A DNA stretch of 64,000 nt from an actinobacterium SCGC AAA044-N04 (GTDB lineage: Bacteria; Actinomycetota; Actinomycetes; Nanopelagicales; Nanopelagicaceae): NCBI GenBank assembly GCA_000378885.1, contig KB900461.1, positions 97,846-161,845 on the forward strand, in the 5' to 3' direction. The notes under the pieces are model-generated. The model ran no database searches. It saw only the letters and a list, made by a program, of their open reading frames with translations, and was not told the DNA's origin. The stretch's first letter is position 1, and each line of letters starts with the position of its first letter. A program made the translations under genes and the position numbers. Shown in pieces: positions 57,289-64,000 of this stretch.

Positions 57289-58557
57289 ATGTCTAAATTC
57301 CGTACTCACCTTGGAGTCATTCTTGCAATGGCACTTGCGCTATCACCGATAGGTTTTTATGCAGCTAGCGCTGCTACAGGTGGTCCCAAGGATGCTGTTA
57401 TTACTCTGCAGTCACCATTTCTTGATGCAACCAACACATGGGATGCAAAAGTTAATCAGCAGATGGCAGATGGATGGGTGGCTAAAGGCTGGTTTGGATC
57501 CGGTCTAGTTTTCCAAGTCTCTTTTGCTCCAGTCGGTTCAACAATTAACTTGACCTATAACGTTAAAGATAAGAATGGAAAGCCACTGGCTTTCACGCCA
57601 GTAAATCTTCGCGTTAACAAGGGCTATAGCGAGGCAGCCTCCATTGTTGAAGTGGATGGAATTAAGACCAAGGGAATTGATCGCCCACCATTTGATCAAG
57701 CAAATGTGATTCGACGTACTGATGCATTTGGAAATATTACTTTTGCAGTCAAAAACTTAGATCTAGATTCTTCAGGTGAGCCTGAACCGGATTCATACAC
57801 ATCAAAGCCTATTTTTAGTGATGACAAGCTAGATCGCCTGCACTCACAAATGCTCCCTGAAGTAAATAGTGAGCCTGGAGATCACTCTGTTATCAGCGAG
57901 TTCCACTATTTCAAGCCAAAGGCTCCAATTGTGGTGCCAGCAACAAAGCCAACAATTACATTGATTTCTCCAAAGTTGGATGCAACTAACTCTGTTGCAG
58001 ATGCTGCCAAGAATCTCAAGGCGGCATATGCCCCTATTGGTGGGGATATCGTGGTTGTTTATAAAGTTACTGGCGATGATGGCCGAGCAGTTCCTAGCAA
58101 AGCAATGACTTTGAAAGTCAATGGCGGCAAGTCCACTTTATCTGCAACTACAGATGCATTTGGATATGCAGCCTTTACTGTGAAAAACAGTGATACAAAG
58201 CCAAATGCAGCTCCGGTATCTGCAACTGCGCCAATGCCAGCTTCAAGTTCAGCATTTGCAACTCTGGTTCCTGAAATTGCTGGCGCTACTCCAGTTTCTG
58301 CCGAAGGCGTTGAGTTCCATTACTACCGTGGAATCACAACCTCTGTTGCAAAATCTGGAAAAGATTTCATAGTCTCAGTTGCTATTGCAGGTGCCGCTGG
58401 AAAGTCAGCATCAGTTGCAGTAACAGGTGCTAAGAACGCATCTGTGAAGATTTCTTCTGCTCTACAGGTAGTGCCTGTGAAGGTAACTGCTGGAGCTAAG
58501 GTTGTTTCAGTTACAATTGATGGCAAGGTTTACACCTCTAAAGTCACAGCCAAGTAA
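57289..58557 (+). CDS. Secreted protein with two Ig-like (Big_1/invasin-like) domains; paralog of 51618..52949
   Basis: Signal peptide MSKFRTHLGVILAMALALSPIGFYAASA; VKDKNGKPLAFTPVNLRVNKGY...TDAFGNITFAVKNLD and VTGDDGRAVPSKAMTLKVNGGK...TDAFGYAAFTVKNSD. ORF-track start is 57247. Confidence 0.8.
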   Translation: MSKFRTHLGVILAMALALSPIGFYAASAATGGPKDAVITLQSPFLDATNTWDAKVNQQMADGWVAKGWFGSGLVFQVSFAPVGSTINLTYNVKDKNGKPLAFTPVNLRVNKGYSEAASIVEVDGIKTKGIDRPPFDQANVIRRTDAFGNITFAVKNLDLDSSGEPEPDSYTSKPIFSDDKLDRLHSQMLPEVNSEPGDHSVISEFHYFKPKAPIVVPATKPTITLISPKLDATNSVADAAKNLKAAYAPIGGDIVVVYKVTGDDGRAVPSKAMTLKVNGGKSTLSATTDAFGYAAFTVKNSDTKPNAAPVSATAPMPASSSAFATLVPEIAGATPVSAEGVEFHYYRGITTSVAKSGKDFIVSVAIAGAAGKSASVAVTGAKNASVKISSALQVVPVKVTAGAKVVSVTIDGKVYTSKVTAK

Positions 58558-58562
58558 AAAGG

Positions 58563-58616
58563 AAAATAAGAAATGCCAACAAGGTTATTAAGGGGATCGT
58601 TGGCATTTCTTATTTT
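58563..58616 (+). promoter_or_regulatory. Perfect 18-bp inverted repeat containing the GH16 start codon
   Basis: AAAATAAGAAATGCCAAC-(18 nt)-GTTGGCATTTCTTATTTT; ATG at 58573 lies inside the left arm. Confidence 0.85.
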
Positions 58617-59949
58617 TTCTGTTTTTTTGCTCACGCTCATCTCATCAATTACCGCACAGGCCGATGTGTCGCAGCAGCCACAGATTACTTATTCAGATAG
58701 CTCTGGTTTGAGTTTTAACGCAGATGCTCAATCTCTAGGGGGCTTGCAAAACCCTAAGTTCCAATGGTTTGTTAATGGCAAAGCAGTATCTGGTGCAACA
58801 AAAGCTGCCTTTAAAGCCACTAGCAAGCAAAAAAACCAGAGTATCCAACTCAAGGTAACTGCTGGCGGGGTTACTGCTTCATCGGTTGTGGCCAAAATCG
58901 GTCAAGTGATTGTGAATGCAAAACCTGTAGTTGCTTTTGCAGATGCCACAGGCAAAAAGGTTGTGGTCACTGCAGGTTCTTACTCACCAAAAACCGCCAA
59001 GGTTTCCTATCAGTGGTACAAAGGCCCAATCGATATTGCAGGGGCTAAAACTGCTAGCTATAGCCCAGCAACAGCTGATCAAGGTTTTAAGATTTATGCC
59101 AATGTTAAGTTCACTGCAAAAGGCTTTATTGATCACAAAGTTGATTCCAATGAGATTGAAATCCCGGTAGTTAAAAGAAACTATGTTCAAGTTTGGCAAG
59201 ATGAATTCAATTTAGCTGCTGGCGCGTCACCTGATAGTTCAATTTGGCAGCCAGAAAATGGGGATGGAACCAAAGCTGCAGCAGGTGCTGGGTGGGGAAA
59301 CAAAGAACGTCAGTACTACATTCCAACTCTGGCTAAAGTCACTTCCGCCGGTGCACTTCAAATTGATGCAAAGACAGCTGGTGCTGGTGAATACACCTGT
59401 TATTACAAAGGACCATGTGAATGGATAAGTTCTAAATACATCACTAAGGGCAAAGTTGGATTTAAATACGGGCGCATTGAAGCCCGCATTAAAGGTCCAG
59501 TAGGCGCGGGCACTTGGGGAGCATTTTGGATGCTTGGCGCTGACATTGATGATCGTCGTTGGCCGTGGTGTGGAGAAATTGATGTAACTGAGCTTTTGGG
59601 TAAAACTCCAAACTTGAGTAATGGCTACCTGCACGGATTAATTTCAGATGCGGCCGGGCGCGGAACTAGCGTTGATATGCCTAAAGGCTTTGCCGATGAT
59701 TACCACACCTATGCAATTGACTGGCTGCCAGATCAAATCGATTGGTATCTAGATGGTGTTCTCTATGGAAGCCAACAAAAGCTTGATAAAGACTGGGTTT
59801 TTGACCATGAGTTCTATTTGATTATGAACTTAGCTATGGGAGGAAACTTCGGTGGAGGTATTGAAGCTGGGTTAACTCAAGCCAACATGAGCTTTGATTG
59901 GATTAGATTCTCAACAATTAATGGTGTGGGCGAAGTAATTAAGCATTAG
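58573..59949 (+). CDS. Secreted GH16 beta-glucanase with two N-terminal Ig-like domains
   Basis: Signal peptide MPTRLLRGSLAFLIFSVFLLTLISSITAQA; FQWFVNGKAVSGATKAAFK / YQWYKGPIDIAGAKTASYS; catalytic GEIDVTE. Confidence 0.93.
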   Translation: MPTRLLRGSLAFLIFSVFLLTLISSITAQADVSQQPQITYSDSSGLSFNADAQSLGGLQNPKFQWFVNGKAVSGATKAAFKATSKQKNQSIQLKVTAGGVTASSVVAKIGQVIVNAKPVVAFADATGKKVVVTAGSYSPKTAKVSYQWYKGPIDIAGAKTASYSPATADQGFKIYANVKFTAKGFIDHKVDSNEIEIPVVKRNYVQVWQDEFNLAAGASPDSSIWQPENGDGTKAAAGAGWGNKERQYYIPTLAKVTSAGALQIDAKTAGAGEYTCYYKGPCEWISSKYITKGKVGFKYGRIEARIKGPVGAGTWGAFWMLGADIDDRRWPWCGEIDVTELLGKTPNLSNGYLHGLISDAAGRGTSVDMPKGFADDYHTYAIDWLPDQIDWYLDGVLYGSQQKLDKDWVFDHEFYLIMNLAMGGNFGGGIEAGLTQANMSFDWIRFSTINGVGEVIKH

Positions 59950-60743
59950 TGAAGTATTAATTCGCCAATTCCATCAATTGAGTAGTACTTAATCGATTCA
60001 ACCATTAGCTCAGCCTTGGTAAGTGCAGGATCAACCTCACCAGCAAACCAGCCACCGATAGCCAAGTTCATAATCAAATAGAACTCTTGATTAAATGGCC
60101 AAGGCTTGCCAGTAGCCTCAACTTCTTGGCGGGTTATTGTGTTGTAGCTGAGCTCATCAAAGAACCACTCAATTGAATCTGGGGTCCAGTTGATTGAGTA
60201 GGTGTGGAAATCATCAGCCAGCTTTGTAGGCGATTGAATTATTTTAGTTAAACCATTTTCACCAAAATAACCATCTGCATGGATAGTTCCTTGGACTTGA
60301 AAGGGATGTGCTCCAGTGTTTTCTAAGATATCAATTTCACCACAATGCGGCCATGCCACACCATCGAGCAAGTTTGCACCTAAGAGCCACAAAGCTGGCC
60401 ACGTGCCCACACCTTGTGGCGCCTTTGCTTTGATCTCGATTCGACCGTGCTTGAATCCGATTTTCTTGGCTGTGTGAATTTTTCCACTTGTCCATTGGGC
60501 TGGGCCGTAGTAACAAGAAAGGCCCGAACTCTCATCGACCCTGCGAGCTTTAATGATTAAATTGCCATCAATGCTCACTGAATCTTTGGTGTAGTACTCC
60601 AGTTCATTATTGCCCCAACCCACTAAACCAACAGATGAGCCATCACCAATATCAAAGTTCCAAATATCTTCAAGTAAATGCCCATGCTGATGATCAGCAA
60701 ACTCCTCTGACCACAAAAGTGATGTTGTAGGCCCGCTAGCCAT
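59946..60743 (-). CDS. GH16 beta-glucanase without a recognisable signal peptide (probably intracellular)
   Basis: MASGPTTSLLWSEEFADHQHGH...; catalytic GEIDILE. Confidence 0.9.
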   Translation of the reverse strand: MASGPTTSLLWSEEFADHQHGHLLEDIWNFDIGDGSSVGLVGWGNNELEYYTKDSVSIDGNLIIKARRVDESSGLSCYYGPAQWTSGKIHTAKKIGFKHGRIEIKAKAPQGVGTWPALWLLGANLLDGVAWPHCGEIDILENTGAHPFQVQGTIHADGYFGENGLTKIIQSPTKLADDFHTYSINWTPDSIEWFFDELSYNTITRQEVEATGKPWPFNQEFYLIMNLAIGGWFAGEVDPALTKAELMVESIKYYSIDGIGELILH

Positions 60744-60790
60744 CTTTTTCTCCCGCTACCTTGAATTTGACTAGGCTACAGTATTGCTTA

Positions 60791-60804
60791 TGAAAGCGCT
60801 TTCA
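60791..60804. promoter_or_regulatory. LacI-family operator between divergent GH16 and GH1 genes
   Basis: Perfect 14-bp palindrome TGAAAGCGCTTTCA; degenerate second copy AGCATGCGCTTTCG at 60813-60826. Confidence 0.85.
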
Positions 60805-60878
60805 CTAGACTGAGCATGCGCTTTCGAGCAAGGCAATACGGGTCATAGACTTTCAAGTTTTTCATCTGCACAGAATGG

Positions 60879-62273
60879 GTGTTTAAGAATATGAGTAAAG
60901 ACTTTCCAGCAGATTTCACCTGGGGAACTGCCACAGCTAGCTATCAAATTGAAGGCGCATTTGATACTGACGGCCGTGGAACAAGTATCTGGGATACCTT
61001 CTCAAAGACAGCTGGAAAAGTTGTTAATGGTGACACAGGCGATAGAGCGTGCGATCACTACAACCGCTTTGATGAAGATATCGCCATCATGAAAGATCTT
61101 GGCGTTAGCGCTTACCGCTTCTCAATTGCATGGCCCCGCCTATTCCCTCAAGGTGACTCAGTAAGAGAAGAGCGTGGTTTTGATTTCTATAACCGTTTAA
61201 TTAACGCCCTAGTTGCTGCAGGCATTGAACCAATGGTGACTTTGTATCACTGGGATTTACCACAAGCTCTTGAAGATAAAGGCGGCTGGGCTAACCGAGA
61301 TATTGTTAAAGCTTTCCAAGATTATGCAACTGCGTGTGCGGAAGCATTTGGCGATCGCATCACTACATGGATTACGATTAATGAGCCGTGGTGTGTTTCT
61401 TGGCTGGGTTATTCAAATGGAGTTCATGCTCCAGGTAAAAAGGATTACAACCTTGCAGTAGCAGCTAGCCACCACACGGCGCTAGCCCACGCAGCAGCCA
61501 CACGTGCAATTAAAGCAGTGCGCCCAGATGCAACTGTTGGTTTAACTGTAAATATGAACAACATTCATAATGAGTCACCTGATGATCAAGAAGTTGTTGA
61601 TTTTGCAGCGTTAAATGATTCAAACTTGAATCGCTGGTGGATTGAGGCCTTATTAACTGGAAAATATCCACAAAACCTCGTTGATTGTTATGGCCCAATG
61701 CTAAGCATAGTTCTTTTGCCAGGTGATGAGAAGTTGCTAATTGCTGCCCCAGATTTCTTAGGCATTAATTACTACTGCGATGGATTTGTGAGATCACCTC
61801 GGCCAGAAGATAAGCCGGCCATTGAGGGTGGCTTTATGCCATTTCCTCAGCGTGCTGATGGCTCAGCACCAGCTCATTTAGCTAATGACTTAACTGCCAT
61901 GGGTTGGGTTGTAACTCCCGCAGGCCTTGGAAACCTAGTAAAGCGCGTTCACAGGGACTACCCACAAATTCCTTACTTAGTTATTACTGAAAACGGCTCT
62001 TCTTATGATGATGTGAAGATAAATGGTGAAGTAGTTGATACAAAGCGAACTGCTTACTTAGTTGCCCACCTTCAATCTCTCCAAGCTGCAATCTCAGAAG
62101 GTGCTCCAGTCAAGGGTTACTTTGCCTGGTCACTACTTGATAACTTTGAATGGGCCGAGGGCTATGCCAAGCGCTTTGGAATCGTTCATGTTGATTATGA
62201 GACTTTTGAGCGCACACCCAAGTTAAGCTTTAAGAAATACAAAGAGATTATTGGGCGCAATAGCGCAAATTAA
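60879..62273 (+). CDS. GH1 beta-glucosidase
   Basis: FPADFTWGTATASYQIEGAFDTDGRG; TINEPW; VITENGSS. Confidence 0.95.
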   Translation: MFKNMSKDFPADFTWGTATASYQIEGAFDTDGRGTSIWDTFSKTAGKVVNGDTGDRACDHYNRFDEDIAIMKDLGVSAYRFSIAWPRLFPQGDSVREERGFDFYNRLINALVAAGIEPMVTLYHWDLPQALEDKGGWANRDIVKAFQDYATACAEAFGDRITTWITINEPWCVSWLGYSNGVHAPGKKDYNLAVAASHHTALAHAAATRAIKAVRPDATVGLTVNMNNIHNESPDDQEVVDFAALNDSNLNRWWIEALLTGKYPQNLVDCYGPMLSIVLLPGDEKLLIAAPDFLGINYYCDGFVRSPRPEDKPAIEGGFMPFPQRADGSAPAHLANDLTAMGWVVTPAGLGNLVKRVHRDYPQIPYLVITENGSSYDDVKINGEVVDTKRTAYLVAHLQSLQAAISEGAPVKGYFAWSLLDNFEWAEGYAKRFGIVHVDYETFERTPKLSFKKYKEIIGRNSAN

Positions 62274-63307
62274 CGCGCTGTTGATTCTCGCTTAATTAAC
62301 TTAACATCCAAGATCTTATCTTCTACTTCTTGCCCATTGAGTTTGGCAATAAGGCTTTCTGCAACCTGTGCACCTAATTCACGGCTGGGCTGTCTAATAG
62401 TTGTTATAGCAGGGCTATTTCTAGTTGCCACGGGTGAATCATCAAAGCCAACTACTTTTACTTTGCCAGGTACTGATATTCCATTGTGGGTTAAAACATC
62501 AATTACACCAACAGCAGAAAGGTCATTGCCGGCAACTACTCCATCAAATTTAATCTTCTTTTTTAGTAGTTGGCGGATTAGCTCTTCAGCTTTGCTCTGG
62601 GTGAAATCACCATGGAGAATAAGTTCATCTTTGAGCGCTAAACCAGCGTTAGTTATCGCTTTTTCATAGCCATCTAAACGATCACGTCCAGATTGCAGTT
62701 TGAGATCTCCTGTGACAGTGACAATATTTTTACATCCCAAATCAATCAGATGCTTCGTAGCTAAAAATCCACCTTTTGCATTATCAACATCAACATAGGG
62801 ATATTTCTTTGATCCACCAAGGTCTCCGCCAAAGACCACTGCCATTTTGGGATCTAACATCTGTTCAAAGCTCTTTAATTGGCGGTGCCAACTAAAGATG
62901 GCGATGCCATCCATTTGGCCTGCTTGCAATGTAGAGAAAAGTGAGTCTTCTGTGCCGGTTTTAGGTCGAATGAGCAGTAGTGGATGTAAACCAGCATCGG
63001 TGATGACTGATGAAAAACCTTGAACTATCTCTCCCCAAAAGGGATTAAGGAAAAACTCTTCACTTGATTCCTCCATCAAAAGAGCGATCAGCCCACTTCG
63101 CCCACCCGCTAAACGCCGAGCAGTTGAATTGGGGATGAAGTTATATCTTGCAATCGCTTTCTTTACTGCCTTTTCTCGCTCTGCTGAAACCTTGGCAGTC
63201 CCATTCATAACCCGAGAGACAGTTGCCCGGCTAACGCCTGCGGCTTTGGCCACCTGGTCGATTGTGACCTCGGTGGTGTGAGCAGATTTGGTTGGGCGGG
63301 GGATCAT
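62270..63307 (-). CDS. LacI-family transcriptional regulator
   Basis: VTIDQVAKAAGVSRATVSRVMNGTAKVSAEREKAVKKAI HTH; periplasmic-binding-like sensor domain. Confidence 0.95.
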   Translation of the reverse strand: MIPRPTKSAHTTEVTIDQVAKAAGVSRATVSRVMNGTAKVSAEREKAVKKAIARYNFIPNSTARRLAGGRSGLIALLMEESSEEFFLNPFWGEIVQGFSSVITDAGLHPLLLIRPKTGTEDSLFSTLQAGQMDGIAIFSWHRQLKSFEQMLDPKMAVVFGGDLGGSKKYPYVDVDNAKGGFLATKHLIDLGCKNIVTVTGDLKLQSGRDRLDGYEKAITNAGLALKDELILHGDFTQSKAEELIRQLLKKKIKFDGVVAGNDLSAVGVIDVLTHNGISVPGKVKVVGFDDSPVATRNSPAITTIRQPSRELGAQVAESLIAKLNGQEVEDKILDVKLIKRESTAR

Positions 63308-63613
63308 CGTGCTTGCAAGTCTAACCGCTGCTCAATTGTGGGTATATGGGTCCAGTTGGGACCCAAGCGGGAAGGCTCAGACACGCTCAGAACCCTCAAT
63401 GCCGCCTTTAGGCTTGCTCATCCCATAGACTAAGAGCCTGATTCCGGCAGGGTTGTTTCACGCTGCCATTCGGCGAAAGCCCTGCTCGCACTTCCCCCAC
63501 ATATAAGGTAAAAATTAATCCGCCGAGGGCACAACATTTGCCACTCAGCGGTGTCTTAACTAATAGAGGGCAAGACGTTGCCTTCGTTATTCAAACTCGC
63601 GGGAGTTACTCAA

Positions 63614-64000
63614 ATGGCACTTTTAAAGTCAAAGGCAGCGAAACTAGCTGCACAGGCTGATGCCACCCGCCTTCTTGAAGCTGCCCCCGCATCAGCTCAA
63701 GGCTCTGCTGCAGACTGGTCTATCTCTCAGCTCTCAGCTCTCTACACAGAACACCGCACACAGCTAGTTTCACAGGCTCGCCGCATCACCCGCGATGAGG
63801 CAGAAGCCAATGAAGTAGTTCAGGAAGCATTTTTGAAGTTCATGCTTGCTGCCCCAGAGCTAGATTCAGCAGATCGTGCCATTGCATACCTTCGCACTTC
63901 TGTTACAAACCTATCTCTGAACATCATCCGCGCTCGCGGAGCACGTCCTAACTTGGTTGCTATCGATGCTGACACAACCCAGGAGCGTCTAAACGAGATT
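63614..64000 (+). CDS. RNA polymerase sigma-70-family (ECF-like) factor, truncated by window end
   Basis: Open frame MALLKSKAAKLAAQADATRLLEAAP...LSALYTEHRTQLVSQARRITRDEAEANEVVQEAFLKFMLAAP...AIAYLRTSVTNLSLNIIRARGARPN, sigma region 2-like; absent from the ORF track because it has no stop in the window. Confidence 0.8.
   Translation, partial: MALLKSKAAKLAAQADATRLLEAAPASAQGSAADWSISQLSALYTEHRTQLVSQARRITRDEAEANEVVQEAFLKFMLAAPELDSADRAIAYLRTSVTNLSLNIIRARGARPNLVAIDADTTQERLNEI

Noticed and set aside
1-64000. Prophage, transposase or integrase genes
   Set aside because: None recognised in the supplied translations; island inference rests only on composition, content and the tRNA boundary

Overview
Window from an actinobacterial chromosome; gene content and style suggest a free-living, acI/Nanopelagicales-like freshwater actinobacterium, but this is inference. 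From left to right it holds: an HtpX-like tail; a two-component system; an Fe-S oxidoreductase; the dnaK-grpE-dnaJ-hspR heat-shock operon with a recognisable HAIR operator; a Lys-rich histone-like protein, pyrE and a DedA protein; a sugar ABC transporter (SBP plus two permeases, no ATPase) with a GH1 glycosidase; H+-PPase; topA; an MFS-thymidylate kinase fusion; holB; a VOC-like gene; two giant paralogous Ig-repeat surface proteins followed by a decayed copy of the VOC gene 3' end; and an AT-rich glycan-biosynthesis island. That island contains rfbF, rfbG, a GT2, an SDR, a dehydroquinate-synthase-like cyclase, a ThDP enzyme, an epimerase, an HpcH-like aldolase, GtrA and a methyltransferase, and it ends at a tRNA cluster (Phe, Asp, Glu). 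Next come a SIMPL protein, a Sua5/YrdC protein and tRNA-Lys, then a beta-glucan (laminarin-type) utilisation locus with four GH16 enzymes, a GH1, a sugar ABC transporter, two paralogous secreted Ig-like proteins and a LacI regulator with matching palindromic operators. The window ends in a partial sigma-factor gene. The strongest items for follow-up are: (1) the beta-glucan locus with its two unassigned secreted paralogs; (2) an 18-bp perfect hairpin over the start codon of one GH16 gene; (3) the cyclase/ThDP/aldolase module attached to CDP-glucose chemistry; (4) the giant surface proteins flanked by a gene and its decayed duplicate; (5) two genes whose conserved N-termini lack a canonical start codon; (6) recurrent short Cys-containing tail and head modules in secreted proteins. 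All calls come from reading the sequence and the supplied ORF translations; no database searches were run.
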